A stretch of 64,000 nucleotides of DNA, taken from positions 684,001 through 748,000 of the forward strand of contig NC_092566.1 in the NCBI RefSeq assembly GCF_037975245.1, written 5' to 3'. How positions within the stretch are numbered: the first letter of the stretch is position 1; the number at the start of each line of letters is the position of its first letter. The notes under the pieces are model-generated. The model did no database searches. It was not told the origin of the DNA and worked only from the letters and a program-made list of their open reading frames with translations. This document shows positions 1 to 12,128 of this stretch, in pieces. Position numbers and translations under genes: made by a program. The stretch is from Apostichopus japonicus. Lineage: Eukaryota > Echinodermata > Holothuroidea > Aspidochirotida > Stichopodidae.

Positions 1-552
1 ATATTGATGGAAGGTTTTCTGTCAATTGGGAAAATAAAATAGTCAGGAGGGGGTAAGAGGGGGGGGGGTGTAAGAGGGGGAGTAAGAGGGGAGAGAGCAT
101 TAGATCTTGTCATGGATTTACGAGAGGGTTTAAAGGAAAAATAATAAAGAAACATTACTACGTATGTGGAATCTTTGGATTCTGGTTACAATTTTAACAG
201 CACTCATTCTAATTCATTCTTGGAGTGTTGAGTCATATATTTTAGCAGAATAAAGACATTGCACTTTCCCGAACATGCTTGTTGGTAACAATGCTTGGGC
301 ATCAATGGTTTTTGCTTAACTTCATTATCTCATAAACTGTTCTCCAGGAAATTATCTCTAGCAGTTTCCCTTCATCCTTATACACACGGTTCAAATGTCA
401 GTATATTATATAATGGTTAGTGGTACATTGTTCTTCATCTCAAGTGTACAGTGTACATTATTGTTACATTTTTACTAATGAGCTGAGTGTGGAGTTGTTG
501 TTGTACTTAATTAATTGCCTGCATTTACATTTATGTATCATTTCATTCTTAA
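1..552. other. intron or flank, no gene seen
   Basis: AT-rich. A G-rich stretch lies at 46-98 (gggggg…gtaagagggg). No exon, RNA gene or element was recognised. Confidence 0.5.
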
Positions 553-625
553 TAGTAATAATAATATTGAGGATTTATAAAGCACAGACATATCCAATGA
601 TAACAGTGCTCAAGGTGAATCAAAA
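553..625 (-). mobile_element. short LINE/SINE 3' tail remnant
   Basis: The stretch taataataatattgagg atttataaagcacag…acagtgctcaagg matches the general pattern of CR1/L2-type 3' tails (ATT-repeat, then TTTATAAAGC and CAGTGCTCAAGG). It is too short for family assignment. Confidence 0.4.
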
Positions 626-1299
626 TATTACATTTTTAGTGAATACATTATGATCATATTTGAATTGTTTCCTGATTCTGAATTAAGTAACAGTTAAAAT
701 GAAAGAACCCAACCAACAGAGACAGTATTGCTGTCAGTGCTCAGAATCATTATTTCAAGGTCACTGGGTGGAAACCTCCAGTGCTACTGCAGTAAACATT
801 TTCTTTTTTGGGCTATTTCAAACCCACTGTACATTTAAGGTCCATTTTATATTCATTCAGGGAGTAATATAGTTTTCAAATTTTGTTTAGCTATTAAGGC
901 CCTGCAAATTTGTCTCTTGTAAAATAATTTGGTTTGTGTATGCACAAACTGTTATACATCTTTGCACTTATAGCACATTGTCTATTTGATGTGATAGAAC
1001 TGGATACATTATTCCCAGTTTTTGTTCTCTTCATTTTATCACCAACATTAAGATTCAATCTTTCATAAAACTTGTGGTTAAATATACAGTAATTATGATA
1101 TTTCCTCTAACATTCCTTTTTTTTTCTTATTCTTATTTTGTATTTTTGTAAATTTTTATGAAGTTTATTGTTATCAATAAATGCAACTATTTGGAATATA
1201 AGACATGCCCAGTTTCCCAATCTCACTACTATACCTTCCATGTTACCTGTAAGTTTACATTGTGTAGTAATATGTATCACAGTGTATGTTTGTTTAATG
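626..1299. other. non-coding, nothing recognised
   Basis: AT-rich sequence. No match to the missing S0-S1 linker exon was found here. Confidence 0.5.
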
Positions 1300-1705
1300 C
1301 TGCTATCATATTTTACACATGTGCCTATATTCATGCTATTAATGTTGTTGTCATATCACATGCATATTCATGTTGCTAATAATGTTGTTTTCTAAGTTGG
1401 GAGAACTTTCTATACTTTACTCTCGTGTCCCACTGCACTGTCCTGACGTTTTGAATATTCTGCTTTAATCATAAAGGTTAGGAACTGTTCATACTGTCAG
1501 TATGAGTGCTTTGAAGCATGATTTGTGACGACAGTATAGAGTGGTAGTTCAAGCAATGTTAGAAAATTCTCCCAACTGTTCTGCTTGTTGTCATATTACA
1601 TGTACATATTCATGATGTTATTAATGTTTCTATCATAGACATGCATATTCATATTAATATTGCCATGATAATTGCATTCATTATGCTAATTAATGTTTTA
1701 TGTGC
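1300..1705. repeat. degenerate tandem repeat split by the 183-bp element
   Basis: Imperfect units of the form tgttgtcatatcacatgcatattcatgttgctattaatg occur on both sides of the inserted element. They are AT-rich and poorly conserved. Confidence 0.5.
1395..1577. mobile_element. 183-bp non-autonomous element with 18-bp terminal inverted repeats
   Basis: The left end AGTTGGGAGAACTTTCTA and the right end TAGAAAATTCTCCCAACT are inverted repeats with one mismatch. The interior has smaller palindromes such as catactgtcagtatg. It interrupts a degenerate A/T-rich repeat (tgttgtcatat-acatg-atattcatg) found on both sides (about 1300-1390 and 1585-1700). The target duplication is unclear; ttct occurs near both ends. 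It lies about 190 bp upstream of the S1 exon. Confidence 0.65.
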
Positions 1706-1767
1706 TAATTAACATATCTTTCTTTCTTTTTGTTTTTGTTTGCTTGATTGTCCTGCTGCGTCATCAG

Positions 1768-1829
1768 GTATTCTTGGTATTTATCATCAGCTTTGCATCT
1801 TTTGTGGTTTATTTGCTCCAAATTCAAGA
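1768..1829 (+). CDS. KCNMA1: BK channel alpha subunit, exon encoding S1
   Basis: This is the first recognisable exon of a Slo1-type Ca2+- and voltage-activated K+ channel in the plasma membrane. The 62-nt exon lies between a tcatcag acceptor and a gtaagt donor. It encodes a hydrophobic helix (VFLVFIISFASFVVYLLQIQ) that aligns with S1 of vertebrate Slo1, leaving two bases (ga) of a split codon. The first base of the exon at 29587 completes that codon as Glu, and the protein continues EPVERC, matching the NPIESC region after S1. Upstream exons (extracellular N-terminus, S0, S0-S1 linker) were not found and should lie before the window. The call rests on hydrophobicity, phase and position more than on strict identity, so it is less certain than the later exons. 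Confidence 0.75.
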
Positions 1830-3726
1830 GTAAGTCGATTAATAATTCCCAACCAAAAACTCTCTCTGCTTGTAAAAATGTCGTCTGTACAATAAGATGG
1901 AAAAAAGCCATCCCTTCAAATATTTTATTTGAAAGGTTGGTTACTGTCTCTTTACATACTACTATCTCTACACACTACTCTCTCTTAACATACTAGCCTC
2001 ATCATTCTTTTCTAATTTTGAGGTTTCTTTAATTTGCTGTGAATGGAGTTAAGTATGTAATTCTCTATATTTGATTTTACTCAGTTTTATTCTAATTTGT
2101 GTAGACATTGTTACAAGATGTGGTGTGCTATGTCTACAGCCTCCTGTAGTTTACTCAACATTGGTGGCGGTGTTTGAAATGGTAGGAAGGAATGATCTTT
2201 ATTCCAGCAAAAACAATCAGAAAGTAAAAAAAAAAGACATTAATAATAATTTACATATTTTCAGATATTGCATCTTCCATGGTAAACATAACATATGAAG
2301 TGTTACCTCCATTGGTGCTGATACAGTTAGTGAAAAAAAAAAAAAAACGGGCAAAAGGAAATAATTGTGTCATTTGTGATTCACACAAATATCAAGGATC
2401 CTTTTTCCTCACAGAGCCTACCAGATGGTTCTTTTCAACAAGATAATTAGTGGGAGATTAAGGAGGGGGCTTAAGGAATGGGGGGGTGTGAGGTAACTGA
2501 GCCCTATGGATTCCGATGATCCTGTCCTCTCTCTCCGTCCAAATTCAGATTAACATCACTACTGAAAATTCTCCTTTCCTATTAGGAACTTTACAGTTTT
2601 CTATTTAAAGGTGACGGTTTTCCCTTCTCATTAACTGGATAAAGGATTTCTGCATGTACTTGGAGCAAGTTTCTTTTGTGGAGGTTTCTATAATAACTAT
2701 ACTCATATACTTACCTATTAAAGTAAATAAATTGGGAGGAGCTAAGAGGGCTTGTTGGGTAATTGAATTGAGAGCTAAGATTGAGGGTTTACTGGGTACT
2801 TTTATCTTACTAATAATCTGGTTGTGGTGTCTCTAATCTTTGATCTAATACTTCTCTAATTGATCTTGTTATTTCTTTCCTCTTCTCTGTCATTAATTAT
2901 TTCGTGAGATGAGGTATCTGGCCACATCTCCTTTAACATGTTTCAGATTCTTCTATTGTGAATTAAAAATTTAAGGAAAAAGAGGGAACCAGCTACATTG
3001 TCATCAGTATATAGTTGTTCCAAATATGATGCTAAAGTATAAAAACCAAAATGTTCACTCCAGTTCAAGTTTACTGTCACTCACACAGAATGTTGTTCAC
3101 TGATCTGATCTGATCTGATCTGATTCTAAATGGGGTTTGTCTGCTTAGGAAGAACTTGGAGGGAAATTTGGCATAACAGGAAAGAACTTTGAAATTCTTG
3201 GAAATGTTATGAAGCTACTGTGAGATTTGGTTCAGTACTCATCAACTTGTACAATTTACTAGTTTACAATATTGGTGCATTATTGAACAAATTACATAAA
3301 GATTTAATAGAAAAAGGATAAAGTTATTATTTATTTTTATTTGCCCTTCTAAAATATTTCAGAATTAAGGCAGAAGTGCTTTCTTAATTGGGCAAGATAT
3401 ATCTACAAAAACTACGAACAGAGTAGTACAGCTCTGTTAATTGTATAGAATATTGTATGTTACACAGTTGAAGCAACCTTAAATATAAAGAACGTTTCAC
3501 AATAATAAAGCATACAACACATACTGTACAACAGGTACAACACGTACAACAAAAGTAGTTATATGTGTTCAGTGTAAGAGCTGTGTGACAATGAACATAC
3601 ACAATCCTTTGTATGGTGTATTTTAATTATTGGCCAAATAATTTTGTTGCATATCATTGCAGAGTAAGTTGAACTATATAATGTTCATTCTGTGTGTAAT
3701 CTCTATTAACCAATACAACATCAAGT
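1830..3726. other. start of intron 1, mostly unique
   Basis: It contains the TGATC microsatellite, an A-run at 2331-2346 and a weak lookalike of the S6-linker exon at about 2141-2222 (see findings). Confidence 0.5.
3098..3125. repeat. TGATC pentanucleotide microsatellite
   Basis: About five copies of tgatc. Confidence 0.85.
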
Positions 3727-4440
3727 CATGCTGCAGCCTGTGTGCAATTATAGCATCTTGAGGATGTAATGATACCGGCTCACAGGATGAACAAAACAGA
3801 TATATGACCGTATTATAAAACCGGCTCACAGGATGAACAAAACAGAAATATGGCCGTATAATGAAACCGGCTCACAGGATGAACAAAACAGAAATAAGGA
3901 CGTATAATGAAACCAGCTCACAGGATGAACAAAACAGAAATATGGCCCTTTTTGAAACCGGCCCACAGGATGAACAAAACAGAAATGTGGCCATGTAAAT
4001 GAAACCGGCTCACAGGATGAGCAAAACAGAAATATGGCCTTGTTTTGAAAACGGCTCACAGGATGAACAAAGCAGAAATATTGCCGTATAATAAAACCGG
4101 CTCACAGAATGAACAAAACAGAAATATAGCCGAATAATAAAACCGGCTCACAGGATGAACAAAACAGAAATATGGCCATGAAATGAAACTGGCCCACAGA
4201 ATGAACAAAGAAATATGGCGGTATAATAAAACCGGCTCACAGATGGAACAAAACAGAAATATAGCCGTATAATTAAACCGGCTCATAGGATGAACAAAAC
4301 AGAAATATGGCCTTTTAATGAAACAAGTCATGCTGCAGCCTGTGTGCAATTATAGCATCTTGAAGATGTAATGATACCGGCTCACAGGATGAACAATACA
4401 GAAATATGGCCGTATAATGAAACCGGAATATAGCCGTATA
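3727..4440. repeat. 46-bp minisatellite with duplicated flank
   Basis: About 13 imperfect copies of ccggctcacaggatgaacaaaacagaaatatggccgtataatgaaa. A 55-bp leader (catgctgcagcctgtgtgcaattatagcatcttga…gatgtaatgata) occurs at 3727-3775 and again at 4328-4375, so a block of leader plus units has been duplicated. The forward strand is stop-rich. The minus strand stays partly open only because the unit repeats. Confidence 0.92.
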
Positions 4441-4704
4441 ATGAATGCATTGAACAGCAGCAGCAACATTATATACAAAACAAATCACTGCATTTGCCAT
4501 CAGTGTGAACTATCTACCTTTTCAAGTTTATGCAGGTAATAGAAATGGTCTGTCTGGATGGCTAGTTGCTTTTATAAATTTCATATCAGATATAAATCAA
4601 GATATTCTGTCACAGAAAGTCATTTGAAACGATACCCATGGATGACAGTTTTACATCCTTCTCTTTTCAATGAGTGTTTAAAGATTTCCAGGCAGGCATG
4701 AAAT

Positions 4705-4772
4705 GGTCATGCCCATTCCTGCCCCTGGGACTGTCTCCTGCCTCTGGGACATTCTCCTGCCCCTGGGACCAT
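4705..4772. repeat. short tandem repeat (about 24 bp x 3)
   Basis: Three imperfect copies of cctgcccctgggactgtctcc. Confidence 0.7.
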
Positions 4773-5669
4773 CACTTAACGTCTCCACATCCTGACAGAG
4801 GGTGTTCCTCATCAGCAATTGGATTACTTTCTTACATACTTAAGTGAGATGATGGAGCTATAAACGAGCTCCATGGTGAGATGAAGGTACCCATTCATCA
4901 CTGATGCAGCCTGGTGAACAAAGTTTAATAGCTTCACTAATAAAACAGTCTAGTCTGGTGTGAAGTAAGGTCAACTACAGGAAGATTATGCTTATTAACA
5001 TGAATGGCTTCCTTCTACAGCAAGTTTTGTAAACTGATCTCCTTTAAAAGAAATGCCATCACCATGGCTACCATGGATTATTTGTAATACTTAAATAATC
5101 AGTTCTAGAAGAAGAGGAGGGATACATAGCCATTCACCATCGTCTTAACAGCCAATCGGTATCCTTCAAAAATAGATTCAAAATCCACCAATGAAAAACA
5201 GATTACACTCATTCCTTGTTAATACGTTCAAATGTCAAGAATTTTATTGGACACTTATGAGTTAGGGGTAAATGTAGACTAGAGACAGAGTCCCCTATTC
5301 TGCATTCTATTTCCAACACACACAGACTTGATTAAAAGTACACAGTAACTTCATGACTGGCCAGACTTCTTTCAAGTTTGAGAGGTTCCCTACAATCATA
5401 TTAGGACTGTATGAGTAATGTTTCTTACACGCGTTAACTTGCAATACATTCAAAACCATTAACCCATCTTTATCAACACATCGTTAGTACATCCTTGAAA
5501 TGTTTGTGGGCTTGGTAGGGACAAAAATGTGATATGTGAAAATTGGAGGGGCCGGGTCACAGTTAAATAACTTAGATATGCTGTCAAAAACTAAGTCTGA
5601 AAGTGCTAGTATCTTGGTCAAAATAAACAATGTTTTCCTGACCTTGTTGCCAACCATGGTGGTATTCCG

Positions 5670-6228
5670 TATGTCTAGGGGTATGTGAACATATCTTCAT
5701 TGTCCCGGGGATATGTGAACACATCTTCATTGTCCCAGTGGGGTGTTTGTGAACATATCTTCATTGTCCCAGTGGGGGGTATGTGAACATATCTTCATTG
5801 TCCCGGGGGATATGTGAACATTTCTTCATTATACCAGTGGGGTATGTGAACACATCTTCATTGTCCCAGGGGATATGTGAACACATGTTCATTGTCCCGG
5901 GGGATATTTGAACACATCTTCATTGTCCCAGGGGTGTTTGTGAACATATCTTCATTTTCCCAGTGGGGTACAGTATGTGAACATATCTTCATTGTCCCAG
6001 GGGATATGTGAACGTATCTGCTTTTTCCCAGTGGGGTATGTGAACATATCTTCATTGTCCCAGTGGGATTTGTGAACATATCTTCATTGTCCCAGTGGGA
6101 TATGTGAACATATTTTCATTGTCCCAGGGGTGTATGTGAACATATCTTCATTGTCCCAGTGGGATTTGTGAACATATCTTCATTGTCCCAGTGGGATATG
6201 TGAACATATTTTCATTTTCCCTGCAGGG
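5670..6228. repeat. about 32-bp minisatellite
   Basis: About 17 copies of tatgtgaacatatcttcattgtcccagtgggg with small length changes (30-36 bp). Confidence 0.93.
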
Positions 6229-6940
6229 GTCTATGGACCGATCAAAAGTTTAAGTAGGACATCACCAGATGACAAAATCAACATACAGGTTTTAATTGAA
6301 CTCATTTTATGAATGATCTTAGATTTATGAATTGCAGATACAGGAATGTTGTTTATTATAACATGTAAACATACAGTATGTCATCATGCCCACACTTTAC
6401 CCAGAACAAGAATAGCCTGTAAAAGTAAATTGTCAAAACCCCTTGCAGCATTCAATATTAGACTAACAAAGAACTTTGACACCATGAATACTATCATCAC
6501 TAAATATGCTCTTGTGTCTGATGAAGATTGCAAATCTAATATTTTATTTAGGTCACATGTTCCACCAGTATATTAACAGATAAAAGTGTTCTGGCCTCTG
6601 GTTGCCCTTAATAATTCAAATAAGGTGACATGTTTTCTCTTATTGGTATTGTTTTGAGTGTTATTTGCGATATGGTTTTGAGGCTTAGGTGATTTTTCCA
6701 CGTCAGTTAGGATCGTTACTGTCACACCTTCTGGGTAGGAAGCTTTGGGAGAGAGAACCTGCTATGTCACTTCCGATGTTTATTAGTCTGGCGAAAGTTA
6801 TAGAGATTGAATGTTTGGGTTTGAAATTAATTAATGATAGTTGTCGTGGATACAGCTAACACATTGATATATACAACAGTGTGTCTCATCAAAGGCATGT
6901 GATCCTATTGTAACTTGCATAGGTTTCTTCTTTTAGGCAC

Positions 6941-7115
6941 TTATGGCATTTTTAATACTTTAACTGAAATTGTATAATTTGAAACTGAAAATGACACAGC
7001 TTAAACTGAAAAATAACGTTGGCAACTTATGGCATTTTACTTTAAATGAAAATTGTATGATTTGAGACTTAAAAATGATACAACTTAAAAATGAAAACAA
7101 AAAACAGTTGGCAAC
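6941..7115. repeat. degenerate direct duplication, about 86 bp x 2
   Basis: ttatggcatttt…aattgtataatttgaaactgaaaatgacacagcttaaa…gttggcaact recurs at 7027 with about 80% identity. Confidence 0.65.
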
Positions 7116-7119
7116 TGCA

Positions 7120-8330
7120 TAAGTTGAGACCGAAATGTAGGCTCCTTGAATTGTCAAAGAAAAAAACATTACTTAGACATTTGATAAATTAGGATAATTA
7201 GTAGTTAAATGATACTTTGAAGTATTCGATCTGTTGTTGATTGTGAGGTTAATTAATTGAGGCCGTAATTAGTTAAGTATTTTTATTTATACCAAAATGA
7301 CAGAAAGCTACCATCCTATTTAGGAGGGAGTAGGTATGTCACAAAATGGGAACAAGATGAGTCAAAACTAGGAAAAAGTGTGATCTTTAAATTTGATGTT
7401 TAACTCTCTATTCTCTTCCCAAACCCATATGACTCCTAAGTATGGGCTAGTATCACTTGATCATCCTTTGAATGTTCATAATTGCACCCTGGCTTCAATT
7501 AAACAATTAGTCTTGATTAGAAAGATTAAATGAAGAGAATAAGTTCAGAAGATTTATTGTAGACGCAGACTCCATGCTGTATTTTTGGATGACTTTGTGG
7601 AATCTTTTACAGGTCAAAGGTTACAGACAACAATACTTGAGCCCCCTCACTTTGCTTGCTCAGCTATTTTGTGAACTCTGCTGGGTGTACAGTTACTTAT
7701 GCATGATATACGTACTTTGATATACGCTATAACACTAACACCGAATTGGTACATATCCTAACAGTATTATGTACTGAGATATACGTAGTAATCTTTGTAG
7801 GTTTATCTCACCATTCCAACCCTTCAATTTATGCAGCTGTGACCTTCCAAAAATACAATTTTCAAAACAAACTTGGATTAAGATTCACCATATTAATGCA
7901 TCAGATAATCAAATTGCAATTTCTCCAGTAGATGTGTTGATGAGATTTAATTTCCTTTGCTGACTAATAACTTGTGCACAACATGTTTGTCATTATTGAA
8001 TAATGATTGTTGTTCATCTAAAAAAGAGGAAAAGTTTAAAGCTTAATTTTCTGCTGAAACCTATTTGGAAGATGAACTATTTTCTTTCATCAATTACTGA
8101 CAGTTTCCTGCCTCAAACTGTTATTCTTTTTTGTCGATTTGTACGTCTTGTTGATCTATTGGACTAGAGATTCAGAAAGACTCACAGTATAGTAATAATA
8201 ATAATATTAAATCATCAAACTTTGCCAGAATATATTATCGTGTATTCCTAGATTAACTTTAAATTGTTATACTAAAGTAATTTAGATAAAATGATAATCT
8301 TCTTTCTTATTTGACGAAGCTTCTGAATGT
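7120..8330. other. intron 1, unique non-coding
   Basis: No features were supported. The stretches 4773-5669 and 6229-6940 are likewise empty. Confidence 0.5.
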
Positions 8331-8378
8331 GTAAGAGGGTTAGTAGACAAGACATCCCTTGTCTACTAATCCTCTTAC
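8331..8378. repeat. 21-bp inverted repeat (hairpin) beside the Penelope-like fragment
   Basis: gtaagagggttagtagacaag (8331-8351) pairs with cttgtctactaatcctcttac (8358-8378) with a single G:T, leaving a 6-nt loop. This is far longer than the surrounding sequence would give by chance. Confidence 0.85.
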
Positions 8379-8379
8379 A

Positions 8380-8530
8380 TCTATCTCTTTGTGTTCACCC
8401 TGCTCATTAACCTGACTGTATTCTCTTACTGTAACTTTGTCATTCAGCCTCTGAAGAAGATCCTGCTAGGATCGAAACGTCAGGCCAACTTACTTTTACA
8501 CATTATCTTACACAGGCTCTCTAGTGGATA
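8380..8530 (+). mobile_element. Penelope-like element fragment with hammerhead-like motif
   Basis: At 8447-8485, GCCT-CTGAAGA-(A)GATCC-TGCTA-GGATC-GAAAC-GTC-AGGC has the layout of the minimal hammerhead motifs known from Penelope-like retroelements. The CUGANGA and GAAA core pieces are present. A 5-bp stem II forms (8459-8463 with 8469-8473). A 4-bp stem I forms (8447-8450 with 8482-8485), and GTC sits at the expected cleavage position. There is one extra A before stem II and helix III has no loop, so self-cleavage as a monomer is doubtful. Assignment to a Penelope-like element rests on this motif alone. Confidence 0.5.
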
Positions 8531-9477
8531 AGCAGTTTGCTAACAGTTTGTTTTATTGTGAAGATTCTGAACGAATGTTGAACTTACCTAATTTGCCTGA
8601 ACTAAATAATGTTAGATATCCTGAATTAATTGAAATTACGTGATTTGTCAAGTTTTTATAGATGTTAATCTGTCATTAAACATGCCAAGCAAAATAAACT
8701 TCAGTTTAGAACAACGAGACTTCATCTAATATTGTGCATAAAAAAGGATCGTATTTCCCCTGGACAGTTAGCCCAATCCCCCTCCCCTTGCCCTTGGAAA
8801 CAAAGGCAGCATTTTACTTAATGTGAATAGTTCATGTTGTAAATAACAACAGATCATAAAAATCTTAAAAAAGGCTGTCATTTTTGCAACACATGAATAA
8901 GCACCATTTTAGTATCTATAGCCTTTGTTTGTAACTTAGCTTTATACCAGACACTCTAAGCTGCTGAAACCTAGCCATATTTGTTTTCCTAATTTAAAGA
9001 ACCAGGTTAAAAGTTGTGAAAGGTCCTATTACTCTAAATTACCAGCTGATTGCGTTTGTCTGTTTGTTTATGAATTAAATAGCTAATTAGTGACTATCCT
9101 ACCAGTACCTTGTGCGAGTGTGCTGGAAAGTAAATTAGTATCCAAAGTTTAATAATAATGAGTTGTCAGTTTAAGAACAAATATAAAAATAACTAAATAA
9201 AAAAATAATAAAAAATACAAAAAAACGGACAAACAACAAGGTTCATAATATAGACAACATGCAAGTGAAAAGTTAACATATAGCAAATAACACTATCACA
9301 CTTTATAATAACATCTCTCATAACTAACTTAAAAGACCTGCATGACAAATACTTTTTAAGTGATGAAAGTTTACATTTATGATCATTTTATTTACTGGCT
9401 TAAATGTTTGCTGGGGATATCTCAGTTTTATATAATGTGTTACTTTGAGCAATGGTTGGCTGTTATCAGTATTATTA
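8531..9477. other. intron 1, unique non-coding
   Basis: AT-rich, with an A-rich low-complexity patch at 9180-9235. Confidence 0.5.
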
Positions 9478-9716
9478 TATACTAACGTTTTATATTATAT
9501 TATATGATATATGATATACTATATTGTATACTATATTATATTATATATTGTATGATATACTATATGATATATATACAGTATATATCATATATTATATACT
9601 ATATCGTATATTATCGTATATATTATATATTATACGATATACTATATTATAATCTATGATATAATCATATACTATAGTAAATATTAAATACTAAAGTATA
9701 TATTATATGGTATACT
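9478..9716. repeat. AT-only low-complexity tract rich in palindromes
   Basis: About 240 bp of tata/gata/cgta-type motifs (tatattatatgatatactat), self-complementary at many registers and able to form hairpins. Confidence 0.85.
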
Positions 9717-9760
9717 AACATTGCCTAGAATTCACTTGGAGCTATCATTACACAACTCCC

Positions 9761-10129
9761 TTAAAGGTCCACGGACACAGTCTATGAACCACTTTGTCCT
9801 GATCACTGTAATAGGCATTAGAAATCATGAAAGTAGCTGCAACTCCCATTAAAATCCATCAAAGATTGACTATTTTACAAGTATTTGGTTAATGATATAT
9901 GTGGGCTTGTAATTAGGGGTTAACTAATTAGGGCTAAAATAAGAAAGTTTTAATCAGTACAACACTCTATGTCATAGTTTACACATTTAATGACTTTCCC
10001 CAGATTTATCAAAACTACAAATGTATATTTCTCGGAACAAAAAGAGCGTTTCAAAAAATTTCAACAGATTTTGAATGAGATAACAAATGTACTGAATATG
10101 GGGCAAATTAGGTCACCGTAGACCTTTAA
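9761..10129. mobile_element. 369-bp TTAA-flanked MITE (piggyBac-like)
   Basis: The left end TTAAAGGTCCACGG and right end CCGTAGACCTTTAA are inverted repeats with one mismatch, bounded by TTAA on both sides. This is the target duplication used by piggyBac-type transposases. There is no coding capacity inside. Part of the interior is A/T-rich with ttaactaattagggc. Confidence 0.7.
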
Positions 10130-11228
10130 ATAGAGATTTAATTTACTGGAAAAATTATTTTTTAAGTTATTTTTATTGGTACAATTTATATTCGTATTGT
10201 TATCACTGTTGGAGCCATAAAGTTCTTGGTATATGCTTTCCCAGAAAGTGACCTTGATGCTTATGCATATTCATTGCCAGCAGATGTTCACACTTACACT
10301 TTATAAGTGTGAATGATACAATGTTTGATATAAAACTGCTGTAGTGAGTGCAGGATAAAATCTGTTAGTGTTTCAAGCGGCTTCATAATAGTATCAGACT
10401 AATTAATATCCCAAAATATTTCAGGAAAAAAAATATAAAAAAAATGAGTGGAAATAGAAGAATACAGAAAGAAAAAGAATTGATAAATTAATTGTACTAT
10501 GCAAAGAGCCCATTGTGCCAAATGAAGATATTAGTATGCATTGCTTATATTTCATCGGAGTTAAGTAGTCCTGCTCGAACAGCAACTTACCGCAGATGTT
10601 GCCAAGGTATATATACTGAATAAGCTGGGCTACAGTAGGTGATACTTACCCTTTAAGTCACAAATGACAGACTGCTGTTCATAATAGAGGTTGGTTTATA
10701 TATATGAAATATGAAATAATCCTATAGTGCTGACTCAGAGTATAAACTGGTGTTAAAAACTATCACTGTCTGGGAAAGGTTTTAATATCAGAGTAGGACT
10801 TTGACAAATGCGGGTATAATTAAGGTTACCTTAGGTAAATTCATAGTTGTCAGGAAATGCACGGTGTGTATCAACCCAACATCTAAATAAAAATTAAGTG
10901 AGGATATGTCTGAGCATTCATGTATTCAAATGTTTTTTGCCTGTTAGTAAACAAACTGAGACCTGCTTTGATATTTCATTTGTGTTGTCAGTATGAAAAG
11001 AAAGAAAAACAAAACCCCAGAATACTCCAGGCGTTCTTAGTGCATCTTTTATTATCAAGTGTATAATAATGAAACTTGGATGATGAGAGGATGGTTCATA
11101 TGGTCTGTTTATAAACAGTTTTACTTGTTTTTGTCCAAAATTAAAATGCAAGAACCCTGATTACGTGAAAACTTCTGTTCCTAATAACATGTCAGCTTTG
11201 TGGGTGTCAGTCAGTCCATTAAACGGTA
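10130..11228. other. intron 1, unique non-coding
   Basis: Nothing recognised. Confidence 0.5.
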
Positions 11229-11318
11229 TTGATTCTCCCTCCTTTCCCCCCTTCCTTTGCCCCTCCCTTTCATCCTCCTTTCCCCCTCCCTTACCCCCTC
11301 CCTTTCTCCCTCTCCTTG
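11229..11318. repeat. polypyrimidine tract
   Basis: About 90 bp almost purely C and T on the + strand (cctcctttccccccttcc…), ending ccttgcag. It resembles an acceptor, but no exon follows. Confidence 0.8.
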
Positions 11319-11544
11319 CAGACAGATGAAATTGGTCTAACCATGATACCCCCATTCCCTATTTTATATGATGTCATGCTATTAGTCATAACCTATCACC
11401 TTACAGTTCATTATGTTGTGATGTTGCAGTCAATGTGCTCAAGCAGTCTCATAAAGAAAAATCAAGAAAAGGAAAAAAATGTTGTAATCATGTTTTCCAT
11501 GCAGCCCTGTATGCAGAAAAAATATGTATACTTTAGGTCTGCAC

Positions 11545-11766
11545 AGTAACAGTACTGTACAGTAACAGTACCGTACAGTAACAGTACTGTACAGTAACAG
11601 TACCGTACAGTAAAATATACTGTTAAGCTCCCCAGTGTATCCGGTACAATAACAGTACTGTACAGTAACAGTATTTTACAGTAACAGTATACTTTAGCTC
11701 CCCAGTGTATCCTGTACAGTAACAGTACTGTACAATAACAGTACTGTACAGTAACAGTATACTGTA
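11545..11766. repeat. partly palindromic minisatellite (acagtaacagtactgt)
   Basis: Units of 16-20 bp, acagtaacagtaccgt / acagtaacagtactgt, each holding the palindrome cagtactg. A longer unit with agctccccagtgtatcc recurs about every 70 bp. Confidence 0.88.
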
Positions 11767-12128
11767 GCTCCATAAGTAGCCCTGGAATTGTCATTTGTGA
11801 GGTTGCTTTACAATGCCTGATCATAAATAATCCATATTATACACACTGTCATAATTGATTGTATCAATATTAGATAAATTGTTTTTTCCCCAAATATGCA
11901 CCTTGCCTATGTCGATGCTTGCTTCAGATCTGCACATATATCATTCACATTAAGTTCTGTGTGCATTCTGGTATATGAGTATTACACGCTAATAGGAGAC
12001 ACATTCCAGGTCAATTAAATCAATTTAAATTTAGCGAAAGAAATTGCTGAAGTTGGGTCGATACAGGGCATCTTCCCCAGGCATTAAAGGAACACCAAGA
12101 AATCAGAAAGATAATATATATGTATAAT

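Noticed and set aside
7746-7931. 61-codon open frame
   Set aside because: Typical random frame length in AT-rich intron; no homology.
11229-11330. Strong acceptor-like ctccctctccttgcag
   Set aside because: No reading frame after it matches the channel or any family, and it falls in the middle of intron 1. Treated as a polypyrimidine tract.
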